Of a DNA stretch of 13,763 nt, positions 1 to 6,528 are shown piece after piece. This DNA is from Acidobacteriota bacterium (GTDB lineage: Bacteria; Acidobacteriota; Terriglobia; UBA7540). How positions within the stretch are numbered: the stretch's first letter is position 1; each line of letters begins with the position of its first letter. The DNA lies in the NCBI GenBank assembly GCA_021828245.1, contig JAKASC010000035.1:1-13763 (forward strand). Direction: 5' to 3'. Both the position numbers and the translations under genes were made by a program. Under the pieces are notes generated by a model. That model searched no databases. It was not told where the DNA came from and worked only from the letters and a program-made list of their open reading frames with translations.

Positions 1-973
1 CGATGGTCCGACCCAGGGTGGGAGAATGGCAGGCGCTCGTGACTTCGCCGACTTCCCGTTCTCCCGCGAAGAATTTTGTGCCGGGCGCCGGCGGCTCCGC
101 CGTGTCCACGAAAAGGCCGCAGAGAAGCCAGTTAACGTGGCCGCGGCTGCGGGTTCGCTCGACGATCTCTTGGCCGACATAACAGCCTTTGTTGAAGCTC
201 AGCGCATTCATCAGCCGCGCTTCATGCGGCAGTGTGTCTTCGCCCAGCTCCGAGCCGTAGCGCGGGATTCCGGCTTCGATCCGCAAGGTTTCCAGAGCTT
301 GGGCCCCGCAGGAAACCGTTCCGTAAGTCGGCGACTGGCCACACGCTCCACCCCACAAGCCCATCATGCCCTTAGAGCTGATCCAAACCGCGTAACCTTC
401 TTCCCCACTATGGGAAGCCCGCGCAACCCGGACCGGAAACCCCGCGTAATTCGTCGAAAAGTGCTCGTACTCGCGCAAGGGCGGCACGTCAACATGGAGC
501 GTCTTTTCCAGTAGCCCCCGTGCCTTGGGACCCTCGAAACCCACGGCGTACAGCTCAAGAGGCTCGATCTCAACCCTGTCCCCAATGATGTATCGGCGGA
601 GAGCCTCCATAAGTTTAGGCCGAAGGTCGGCGTCGGTTTCGACCCAAAGTTCGGCGTCCAGCCGGTAAACCTGCAGGTCGGCGACGATTCGGCCTTGCGC
701 CGTGAGCAGCGCGGCGTAGGTTCCCTGGCCCGGCTCAAGCCCCTGAACGTCGTTGGAGACCATGCGATGCAGGAATTTGACCGCATCCCGGCCCCTCATG
801 GCGAAGCACGCGCGGAAGGACAAGTCCAACAGGCCGGAAGCACCGCGCACCGCCAAGTGCTCTGCGCGCGGATCCGTGAAACGGGTGGGGACGACCGCCC
901 CGTGATATGGGCCAAGCTCTGCGCCCTGGGAAGCGTGGAAATCAGCCAATGGTGAACGGAGGAGTTCGGTCAT
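1..973 (-). CDS. ygfZ: YgfZ/GcvT-family folate-binding protein, Fe-S cluster maturation factor (partial, C-terminus off window)
   Basis: An open frame of 324 codons begins at ATG 973 and runs off the left edge, so the C-terminus is missing. It starts MTELLRSPLADF and contains the YgfZ/IBA57 signature KGCYVGQE at residues 262-269, with the conserved cysteine at 264. That signature separates YgfZ from the true glycine-cleavage T protein, whose fold it shares. Earlier blocks such as FLHRMVSNDV and LLTAQGRIVADL also fit the family. Family members bind tetrahydrofolate and help make or repair Fe-S enzymes, including MiaB-type radical-SAM proteins. Three codons upstream of the ATG is an in-frame stop (TGA, 983-985), so this is the first possible start; I see no good ribosome binding site. 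It follows the Rrf2 gene by 121 bp on the same strand and may be the last gene of the SUF operon, which fits its role. Recognition is firm; cotranscription is inference. Confidence 0.9.
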   Translation of the reverse strand, partial: MTELLRSPLADFHASQGAELGPYHGAVVPTRFTDPRAEHLAVRGASGLLDLSFRACFAMRGRDAVKFLHRMVSNDVQGLEPGQGTYAALLTAQGRIVADLQVYRLDAELWVETDADLRPKLMEALRRYIIGDRVEIEPLELYAVGFEGPKARGLLEKTLHVDVPPLREYEHFSTNYAGFPVRVARASHSGEEGYAVWISSKGMMGLWGGACGQSPTYGTVSCGAQALETLRIEAGIPRYGSELGEDTLPHEARLMNALSFNKGCYVGQEIVERTRSRGHVNWLLCGLFVDTAEPPAPGTKFFAGEREVGEVTSACHSPTLGRTI

Positions 974-1094
974 TACGGTACGTCAGCGAGCGCCACGGCT
1001 CACGCTCTCCCATGTCTTGACCACAGGAGGGACGAGCGAACGATGGCGCTCGACTTCGGGAAAGTGAGTCGGCCCGCGGTACGCCGGGGTTTCT

Positions 1095-1583
1095 TCAGCA
1101 TCGCGGCGAAAGCGGTCGGGAGAGCTCGGAGGTCTTGACCAGATGCTCCGCCCACGAGCTCATGCGTTGCTCGTCAGCGAGTAAATCCTGAAGGGTGGTT
1201 TTGCTGAGAAGGCGGTCCACCACGGTTTGCACGGCGCGCCAGAGCGAGCGCACGGAGCAATCCACCGAATTGGCGCAGATGGCTTCGCTGCCCGGATGTT
1301 CGTCGCAGAATGCCGGATCGTAAAGCCTCCCGCCCAGCACGGTCAGAGCCTCACCGACGTTGATTTGGTGCGCCGGACGCGCAAGCTGGTAGCCGCCAGA
1401 TTGCCCCCGCGCGCTTCGCACGAATCCCGCTTGTCGGAGAATTCGCAGCAGCTTGGCGACGTAAAAGCTGGAAATCCCCTCCTTCTCGCTGATGGCAGGA
1501 ATCGTCAAGCTGGCTGTTTCGCCTTCCTTGGCAATCCGCAACAGGCAACGCAGTCCGTATTCTTCCTGAGCGGTGAGTTTCAT
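1095..1583 (-). CDS. Rrf2-family transcriptional regulator (IscR/SufR-like, probable Fe-S sensor)
   Basis: A 162-residue protein starting MKLTAQEEYGLRCLLRIA, the usual opening of Rrf2 winged-helix regulators. The DNA-binding helix region is at about 26-60, followed by the conserved wing GQSGGYQLARP (60-70). Three cysteines at 93, 103 and 109 (C-X9-C-X5-C) lie where IscR carries its [2Fe-2S] ligands (C92, C98, C104), so cluster binding is likely although the first spacing is longer. The ATG is preceded by AAAGGA at a suitable distance. It sits 86 bp after sufT and 121 bp before ygfZ, all on one strand, so it probably regulates the SUF operon from within its distal part. Family knowledge: such proteins repress or activate Fe-S assembly genes depending on cluster occupancy. 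Whether it acts as IscR, SufR or another Rrf2 type cannot be decided here, so I give no symbol. Confidence 0.9.
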   Translation of the reverse strand: MKLTAQEEYGLRCLLRIAKEGETASLTIPAISEKEGISSFYVAKLLRILRQAGFVRSARGQSGGYQLARPAHQINVGEALTVLGGRLYDPAFCDEHPGSEAICANSVDCSVRSLWRAVQTVVDRLLSKTTLQDLLADEQRMSSWAEHLVKTSELSRPLSPRC

Positions 1584-1639
1584 GGTTGATTCCTTTGCTT
1601 ACGATCGAGATTTTAGGCCTTTTGGACCCCACCCTGCTC

Positions 1640-1664
1640 GGGCGGCAAAACCGCTCCGCCGCCC
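1640..1664 (-). other. Stem-loop in the sufT-rrf2 gap
   Basis: A perfect 7-bp inverted repeat GGGCGGC/GCCGCCC with an 11-base loop starts five bases after the sufT stop codon. No U-run follows on the transcribed strand, so it is not a classic intrinsic terminator. It could attenuate read-through into the regulator gene or protect the upstream mRNA end. The pairing is seen; the function is inference. Confidence 0.45.
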
Positions 1665-1669
1665 ACGGG

Positions 1670-2092
1670 TCACATCAACCCCAATTGCAACTTGGCGGCC
1701 TCGGACATTTTGCTGGTGTCCCAGGGAGGGTCCCAGACCACTTCCACCTTCACATCCTTGGCCTTGGCCATCAGGTACATCTTGTCTTCCACTTCTCCGG
1801 GCAGCGTGCGCGCCGCAGGGCAGGCGGGCGTGGTGAGGGTCATTGTCACCGTGACCGCTGCCGTCGGCTCAACCTGAATGTCATAAATCAGGCCGAGCTC
1901 GTAGATGTTGACGGGAATTTCGGGGTCGAAACACGTTTTAAGCGCCTCGATGACCCTCTCGCGCAGCGCTGTCACGCCCGCGGCATCGAGCAACGGCGCG
2001 TTCTCCGACGCCTGCGAGCCTTGCGCTGCCGGTTCGGCCGTCGCCGGGGCTTCGGTAGATGGCGCGTTGGCCGGTTTGAATTCTTCCGTCAT
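1670..2092 (-). CDS. sufT: SufT, MIP18/DUF59-family Fe-S cluster assembly protein
   Basis: A 140-residue protein. The MIP18 (DUF59) domain spans about 38-140, with DPEIPVNIYELGLIYDI (56-72), TTPACPAA with the conserved cysteine at 91, and the C-terminal block WDPPWDTSKMSEAAKLQLG (120-138), which is typical of SufT. Residues 1-35 are a linker rich in alanine, proline and glutamate, probably disordered; many relatives lack so long an extension. SufT-type proteins aid Fe-S protein maturation, perhaps in cluster transfer. The ATG follows the sufU stop codon by 11 bp, and its ribosome binding site AGGAAGGG overlaps that stop, so the two genes are probably translationally coupled. The alternative label is a PaaD-like DUF59 protein, but the SUF neighbours favour SufT. 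Confidence 0.93.
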   Translation of the reverse strand: MTEEFKPANAPSTEAPATAEPAAQGSQASENAPLLDAAGVTALRERVIEALKTCFDPEIPVNIYELGLIYDIQVEPTAAVTVTMTLTTPACPAARTLPGEVEDKMYLMAKAKDVKVEVVWDPPWDTSKMSEAAKLQLGLM

Positions 2093-2103
2093 AGCGACCC
2101 TTC

Positions 2104-2547
2104 CTACTCGGTAGAAACCGGTTTCTCACCGCCTTCAAGAGCGCTTTTGAGCGTGTGCCAGGCGAGCGTGGCGCATTTCACACGGATCGGAAACTCCGAC
2201 ACGCCAGAAAAAACCGCCAACTTGCCCAGCGAATCCGTTCCCTTGGCTTTCCCAGTGACCAGATCGTGAAATTTGCCAAAAAGCTCCTGCGCTTCCGCCG
2301 TGGTTTTGCCGCGCAATGTTTCCGTCAATAGCGAGGCGGAGGCCGTGGAAATGGCGCACCCCGAACCCTGGAACGCGAGGTCGGCGATTCGGTCGCCGTC
2401 GAGCTTCAGGTAAAGCGTAATCCGATCGCCGCACAACGGATTGAAGCCTTCGGCCTGACGGTTCGAATCCGCCGGCAGGCGGAAGTTTCTTGGCCGCTTG
2501 CTGTGATCGAGGATGACCTCTTGATAAAGCGTCCGAAGATCGGACAT
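2104..2547 (-). CDS. sufU: SufU, zinc-dependent sulfurtransferase partner of SufS
   Basis: A 147-residue protein from ATG 2547 (MSDLRTLYQEVILDHSKRPR). The frame stays open upstream to 2706, but that part overlaps the end of sufS and resembles nothing; the chosen ATG has a GGGGGAA ribosome binding site and is the family's normal start. The metal and active-site residues are present: C39 and D41 (PLCGDR), C64 (GSGCAIS) and C125 (RVKCATLAW). The roughly 60 residues between C64 and C125 include the extra segment that marks SufU against IscU. In SufU a zinc ion bound by these residues lets the protein take persulfide sulfur from SufS. The gene follows sufS by 26 bp and precedes sufT by 11 bp, inside the SUF operon. 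I see no anomaly. Confidence 0.95.
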   Translation of the reverse strand: MSDLRTLYQEVILDHSKRPRNFRLPADSNRQAEGFNPLCGDRITLYLKLDGDRIADLAFQGSGCAISTASASLLTETLRGKTTAEAQELFGKFHDLVTGKAKGTDSLGKLAVFSGVSEFPIRVKCATLAWHTLKSALEGGEKPVSTE

Positions 2548-2573
2548 CGAGTGATTCCCCCGCCTTGGCGTCT

Positions 2574-3842
2574 CTACCCCAACACCTCGCGCACCTTGTG
2601 AAGGCCGGCCACCAGGGCATCCACTTCTTGATGGGTGTTGTAAAGAGCGAACGAAGCGCGGGTGGTCGCCGGGACTTGGAAGCGATCCATCAGCGGCTGG
2701 GCACAATGATGGCCAGTGCGCACCGCCACGCCTTCCTGATCGAGCACCGTCCCGACGTCGTGCGGATGCAGGCCCTCCAGCACAAAGGAGATGACGGCCG
2801 CTTTCTCTCGCGCCGCGCCGATCATGGTGAGCCCCGGAACCTTCTCCAGCTTCCGGATCGCGTCTTGAAGAAGCTCTTGCTCATAAGCCGCAATCCACTC
2901 CAGGCCAATTTCGCACACGTAATCTATGGCGGCGCCCAAACCCACCACGCCGGCCACGTTCGGTGTGCCGGCCTCAAACTTGTAGGGCAGGGTGTTATAC
3001 GTTGTCTTCTCAAAGGTGACCGAACTGATCATGTCGCCTCCACCCTGGTAAGGCGGCATTGCCTCGAGTAGGTTGGCTTTGCCGTAAAGCACGCCGACTC
3101 CGGTCGGCCCGTAAATCTTGTGCCCTGAAAAAGCGTAGAAGTCGCAATCGAGCGCCTGCACGTCCACCGGCTGGTGCGGCGCGGCCTGAGCGCCGTCCAA
3201 AAGCACGGGGATATCGAGCCGGTGCGCGGCTTCCACGATGGCTTTGACCGGATTGACGGTCCCGAGCACGTTGGAGACGTGGGTCACAGCCACCAGGCGG
3301 GTGCGCGCTCCCAACAGCTTCAGAAACTCTTCCCAAATCAGCTCGCCACGATCGTTGATGGGGGCCACGCGCAATCGCGCGCCTTTTTCCTGGCACAAAA
3401 TTTGCCACGGCACAATGTTGGAATGGTGTTCCATGGCGGAAATTACGATTTCGTCGCCCGCTCCCACGCGCTCGCGCCCGAAGGTTTGCGCCACCAGGTT
3501 GATAGCTTCGGTGGTTCCCCGGACAAAGATGATTTCGCGACTCTCGCGCGCGTTGAGAAACCGTCGCACCTTTTCTCTTCCATCCTCGTACGCCTGGGTC
3601 GCGCGCTCTGAAAGCTCGTGGACGCCGCGATGAATGTTGGAATTGTCGTGAAGATAGAACTGCTGCTCCGCTTCGATCACCTGGCGTGGCTTCTGGGTGG
3701 TGGCCGCGTTGTCGAGGTAAACCAGCGGTTTGCCGTGGATCTCTTCTTTCAGAATAGGGAAATCCTCACGCACGCGCTGCACGTCGAACGGGCGCCGCGG
3801 GCGATGCCCGACATCGTGCGATGCGGTGGTGGCCGTTCCCAT
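2574..3842 (-). CDS. sufS: SufS, group II cysteine desulfurase
   Basis: A PLP-dependent enzyme that converts cysteine to alanine and passes the sulfur on as persulfide. From ATG 3842 (MGTATTASHDVG) it has 422 residues, slightly longer than the usual ~405 because of a short N-terminal extension. Visible motifs: LDNAATTQKP near 44-53, MEHHSNIVPW (137-146), cofactor-contacting D216 in LLDGAQA, PLP lysine K242 in SGHKIYGPTG, and active cysteine C380 in RTGHHCAQP, placed as in SufS rather than IscS. An upstream extension to 3914 would overlap the preceding gene and is unlikely. The chosen ATG has AAGGAG 11 bases upstream plus a nearer AGGA. That ribosome binding site overlaps the stop codon of the coiled-coil gene, which suggests coupled translation. 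SufU, the next gene, is its expected sulfur acceptor. Confidence 0.96.
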   Translation of the reverse strand: MGTATTASHDVGHRPRRPFDVQRVREDFPILKEEIHGKPLVYLDNAATTQKPRQVIEAEQQFYLHDNSNIHRGVHELSERATQAYEDGREKVRRFLNARESREIIFVRGTTEAINLVAQTFGRERVGAGDEIVISAMEHHSNIVPWQILCQEKGARLRVAPINDRGELIWEEFLKLLGARTRLVAVTHVSNVLGTVNPVKAIVEAAHRLDIPVLLDGAQAAPHQPVDVQALDCDFYAFSGHKIYGPTGVGVLYGKANLLEAMPPYQGGGDMISSVTFEKTTYNTLPYKFEAGTPNVAGVVGLGAAIDYVCEIGLEWIAAYEQELLQDAIRKLEKVPGLTMIGAAREKAAVISFVLEGLHPHDVGTVLDQEGVAVRTGHHCAQPLMDRFQVPATTRASFALYNTHQEVDALVAGLHKVREVLG

Positions 3843-3858
3843 GATTCCTGCCTCTCCT

Positions 3859-4125
3859 TTAGTTCTTGTGACCGTTCGATTCCAGCCCGCGAAGGAACCG
3901 GTCCATGTGTTCAAACAACCGCTCCATGGCGGCTTGCAGAATGGTCATTCCGTCGGTCAGTTTGCCGACCGCCTCCGCTGTCCGAGTAATCGCCTCGCGG
4001 TTGCTGGCGATGGCTTCCGTATTGCGCGCTACCGCCTGCTCAATTCGGTTCAGGAGCTCGCCTTGGACAATCTGGATTTCGCTCAATTGATTCAGCCGTC
4101 GTTCGATTTCTTCGGTCGTCATCAT
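3859..4125 (-). CDS. Small coiled-coil protein of unknown function within the SUF operon
   Basis: An 88-residue protein from ATG 4125 (a second ATG follows directly at 4122). It is almost entirely helical and rich in E, R, Q and A, with hydrophobic residues at heptad-like spacing from about residue 5 to 75. NTEAIASNREAITRTAEAV (34-52) is a repetitive stretch typical of a parallel coiled coil. It has no cysteine, no signal peptide and no membrane segment. The frame is open up to a GTG at 4161, but those 12 codons lie in a stem-loop and lack a ribosome binding site, so I prefer the ATG, which has GGGATGG upstream. It sits 48 bp after sufD and 16 bp before sufS, so it is surely cotranscribed. 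An oligomeric scaffold or adaptor for SUF proteins is possible but only a guess. I recognise no family. Confidence 0.72.
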   Translation of the reverse strand: MMTTEEIERRLNQLSEIQIVQGELLNRIEQAVARNTEAIASNREAITRTAEAVGKLTDGMTILQAAMERLFEHMDRFLRGLESNGHKN

Positions 4126-4145
4126 GTTCCATCCCGCGTTCGTCC

Positions 4146-4161
4146 GTGGCCTTGCGGCCAC
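4146..4161 (-). other. GNRA-capped stem-loop between sufD and the coiled-coil gene
   Basis: On the transcribed strand a perfect 6-bp stem GTGGCC/GGCCAC encloses the loop GCAA, a GNRA tetraloop. It starts 12 bases after the sufD stop codon and ends 20 bases before the next ATG. No U-run follows, so it is not a terminator. It might stabilise an mRNA end or tune expression between the two genes; that is inference. Confidence 0.5.
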
Positions 4162-4173
4162 CCCCAGCGGGAT

Positions 4174-5496
4174 TTACGGCTGCGTGGCCAGCCGCTCCAG
4201 GACGGACGCCTTCAGGCGTTCCCGAAGGCGCGCATACTTAATTTTATCGAGCACGTCATTGGCAAAGGCGACCGTCAGCAGGTTGCGAGCTTCCCGCTGG
4301 CTAATCCCGCGCGATCGAAGGTAAAACAGCGCCTCGGCGTCAATTTGCCCCACCGTGGCGCCGTGCGTGCACTTGACGTCGTCGGCATAAATTTCAAGCT
4401 GCGGCTTGGTGTTGATGGTGGCGTCCTCAGAGAGCAGCAGGTTCTTGTTGCTCTGCTTCGAATCGGTCTTCTGCGCATCGGGTCGAACGATGATCTTCCC
4501 GTTAAAAACACCCGTGGAGCGGCCCTCTAAAATGCCTTTGTAGAGTTCGCGGCTGGAGCAATGCGCCTTGGCATGGTCAAGCGTGGTGTGGTGGTCCACG
4601 TGCTGCTCGCCCGTGAGGACGTAGAGGCCGTTGAGCGTCGCTTCGCCGCCCTCGCCATCGAGAACCGACGCCGTCTCCTCGCGCGCCAGCCGGGCGCCCA
4701 ACGTCACCGTCGTCGCGTGCGCGCTGGCGTTTCGCGTCTGCTGCATCTTGACCGTGGCGACGTGGAAGGCAGCGGGGCTTTCGTTCTGCAACTTCACGTA
4801 TTCGAGCACGCTGTTTTCTTCAACGACGATTTCCGTCACGGCATTCGTCAGATACGCTGAATCGCCCGGGCCGAGGTAGCCCTCGATGAGCGTCGCCTGA
4901 CTCTCACGGCCGATGAGGACCAGATTGCGCGGATAAGTGACCGTTGGCTTCGAGCCTGGCAGCGTGACGTAGAGCAGATAGATCGGTTTCGAGAGCGCCG
5001 TGCGCTTTGTGATTTCAACCCAAGCGCCGTCTTGAAGGAAAGCGGTGTTCAGCGCCACAAACGGGTGCGTCGCATGGCCTGCCGTGCGGGCCAAGTATCG
5101 CTCAACGGGCTCGGTGCCGCCGGCCACGGCCTTTTCCAAGCTCATCACCTTAATGCCGGCCTCGAGTCCTTCGAGCGAAGAAAGCTCCGGCGCCGGCCTT
5201 CCATTCACAAAAACCAGCCGCGGGCACTCGAGTTCCGCTAGCGCCTGCGTGGCCACCCGCTCCGCCGCGCGCTCCGCCGTCACCGCCGGCGCGGGCTCAA
5301 ACAGCGTCCGGGCGATGGACGCGACGTTGGTGTATTTCCACTCCTCGTCGCGCGGGGTCGGAAAACCCAAATCGAGAAAGCTCTCGATGGCTTCTGTCCG
5401 AATCCGCGCCAGCCATTCCGGCGCTTTCCCGCGCCGTTCCAACTCGCGGAAGCTCTGGAGGTAAACGTCTAGGTTCTCTTTAATCGCGGTCGTCAT
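4174..5496 (-). CDS. sufD: SufD, Fe-S cluster scaffold subunit of SufBCD
   Basis: A 440-residue beta-helix protein of the SufB/SufD family. The N-terminal helical part ends in the typical DEEWKYTNV block (50-58). The core and C-terminus carry SKQSNKNLLLSEDATINTKP (346-365) and ADDVKCTHGATVGQ (371-384), where C376 and H378 match the C358/H360 pair of E. coli SufD thought to take part in cluster assembly with SufB. The tail (LLTVAFANDVL) is standard. SufD pairs with SufB, and SufC dimers drive the complex. ATG 5496 is preceded by AAGGGAA about 11 bases upstream. A 113-bp gap with a palindromic element separates it from sufC. Length and motifs are normal. Confidence 0.96.
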   Translation of the reverse strand: MTTAIKENLDVYLQSFRELERRGKAPEWLARIRTEAIESFLDLGFPTPRDEEWKYTNVASIARTLFEPAPAVTAERAAERVATQALAELECPRLVFVNGRPAPELSSLEGLEAGIKVMSLEKAVAGGTEPVERYLARTAGHATHPFVALNTAFLQDGAWVEITKRTALSKPIYLLYVTLPGSKPTVTYPRNLVLIGRESQATLIEGYLGPGDSAYLTNAVTEIVVEENSVLEYVKLQNESPAAFHVATVKMQQTRNASAHATTVTLGARLAREETASVLDGEGGEATLNGLYVLTGEQHVDHHTTLDHAKAHCSSRELYKGILEGRSTGVFNGKIIVRPDAQKTDSKQSNKNLLLSEDATINTKPQLEIYADDVKCTHGATVGQIDAEALFYLRSRGISQREARNLLTVAFANDVLDKIKYARLRERLKASVLERLATQP

Positions 5497-5565
5497 GATT
5501 TTCTAATTCCCTTGCCGCCCTTGCCTCACCGAGGCGGCGGTTTGTGGCCCGTGTTGCTGCGCGCT

Positions 5566-5613
5566 GTAGCGTCGGTCTGTGACCGGCGGTCTTTCGGCAT
5601 CGAGCGGCGCTAC
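5566..5613. repeat. Nested palindromic (REP-like) element between sufC and sufD
   Basis: Outer arms GTAGCG (5566-5571) and CGCTAC (5608-5613) enclose a perfect 5-bp hairpin CGGTC-TGT-GACCG (5573-5585) and a GC-rich middle. The right arm overlaps the sufC stop codon (5610-5612). The layout resembles interspersed extragenic palindromes of GC-rich genomes. I see only one copy in this window, so calling it a repeat family is inference. Confidence 0.4.
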
Positions 5614-6377
5614 GGCGAGGCCGTCGCGTTCACGGCGCCTTCCAGCCACCCGTAGCCTTTTTGTTCGAGTTCGAGCGCCAGCTCCTTGCGGCCTGACTTC
5701 ACAATGCGGCCGTCCGACAACACGTGGACGAAATCCGGCACAATGTAATTGAGCAGGCGCTGATAGTGCGTCACCACAATCATCGAGCGGTCTTTCGAGC
5801 GCATCGCGTTCACGCCGCGCGCCACAATTTTGAGCGCGTCAATGTCGAGCCCGGAATCGGTCTCATCGAGAATGGCAAGCTTCGGCTCGAGCACTGCCAT
5901 CTGGAAAATTTCATTGCGCTTCTTCTCTCCGCCCGAAAAACCTTCGTTCACCGGGCGGGTCATCAGGCTCTCGTCCATCTCGAGCAGCTTCATCTTCTCG
6001 CGGATGAAGGTCAGAAAATCCATGGCGTCCATCTCTTCCTGTCCATGATGCTTGCGAATCGCGTTGCGCGCGGCGCGCAGGAAATAAGTGTTCGACACGC
6101 CCGGAATTTCCACCGGATATTGAAACGCCATGAAAACGCCTTCGCGGGCGCGGTCCTCGGGCGCCATTTCGAGCAGGTTTTTGCCGTCGTAGATGACTTC
6201 GCCTTCCGTCACCGTGTAAACGTCCCGGCCCGCCAGCACTTGTGCCAGCGTGCTCTTGCCCGAGCCGTTCGGCCCCATGATGGCGTGCACTTCGCCGAGA
6301 CCGACCTTCAGGTCAATCCCTTTCAGGATTTCGTTTGCGCCCACCTTGGCGTGCAGATTTTTGATTTCAAGTAGCAT
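5610..6377 (-). CDS. sufC: SufC, ATPase of the SufBCD complex
   Basis: A 255-residue ABC-type ATPase, the usual SufC size. It has Walker A GPNGSGKST (35-43), Q-loop glutamine Q86 in AFQYP, the SufC-specific signature FSGGEKKRNEIFQM (147-160), Walker B LAILDETDSGLD (167-178) with catalytic E172, and switch histidine H204. SufC is cytoplasmic and is not a transporter: its ATP hydrolysis remodels the SufB-SufD interface during cluster assembly. ATG 6377 follows AAAGGAC at good spacing. A 151-bp gap separates it from the small membrane protein gene upstream. The last residues (EGAVNATASP) are a short variable tail, and the stop codon lies inside a palindromic element. Confidence 0.97.
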   Translation of the reverse strand: MLLEIKNLHAKVGANEILKGIDLKVGLGEVHAIMGPNGSGKSTLAQVLAGRDVYTVTEGEVIYDGKNLLEMAPEDRAREGVFMAFQYPVEIPGVSNTYFLRAARNAIRKHHGQEEMDAMDFLTFIREKMKLLEMDESLMTRPVNEGFSGGEKKRNEIFQMAVLEPKLAILDETDSGLDIDALKIVARGVNAMRSKDRSMIVVTHYQRLLNYIVPDFVHVLSDGRIVKSGRKELALELEQKGYGWLEGAVNATASP

Positions 6378-6427
6378 TCGCTTTTGTCCTTTGTCAGTTG
6401 TCCGTCGTCATTTGCAGATCTTTCTTC

Positions 6428-6452
6428 GCGGACATCAAAAAGCGATGTCTGC
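6428..6452 (-). other. Stem-loop in the gap upstream of sufC
   Basis: A 9-bp stem with one G-U wobble (GCAGACATC against GATGTCCGC on the transcribed strand) and a 7-base loop containing TTTTT lies about midway between the small membrane protein gene and sufC. No U-run follows the stem. It may be an mRNA processing or stability element; the function is inference. I see nothing else in this 151-bp gap. Confidence 0.35.
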
Positions 6453-6528
6453 GCCGCCCCCCAGATTCAGGCAGGCGCTTTGGCCGCCGCCACCCGCTGG
6501 AGCCTTGGGCGCAAGTCCGCACCGGGCA

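Noticed and set aside
26..514. Plus-strand open frame at the left edge
   Set aside because: It is antisense to ygfZ, whose minus-strand frame has the KGCYVGQE motif. The plus-strand translation has no recognisable domain.
364..786. Minus-strand open frame of 140 codons in another frame
   Set aside because: It overlaps ygfZ out of frame, and its Arg/Ser/Thr-rich translation is typical of a frame-shifted GC-rich gene.
1..973. Glycine-cleavage T protein (GcvT) as the identity of the left-edge gene
   Set aside because: The KGCYVGQE signature is that of YgfZ/IBA57, and the neighbours are Fe-S assembly genes, not gcvH or gcvP.
1026..1138. Plus-strand AGGAGG followed by an ATG at 1043 and a 31-codon frame
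   Set aside because: The spacing is too long (about 12 bases), the frame runs into the 3' end of the Rrf2 gene, and the peptide looks random.
1640..1664. Rho-independent terminator after sufT
   Set aside because: The stem is strong, but no U-run follows on the minus strand, so I list it only as a stem-loop.
3730..4530. Plus-strand open frame of 266 codons across the sufS, coiled-coil and sufD genes
   Set aside because: It crosses three well-supported minus-strand genes and their gaps, and shows no family motif.
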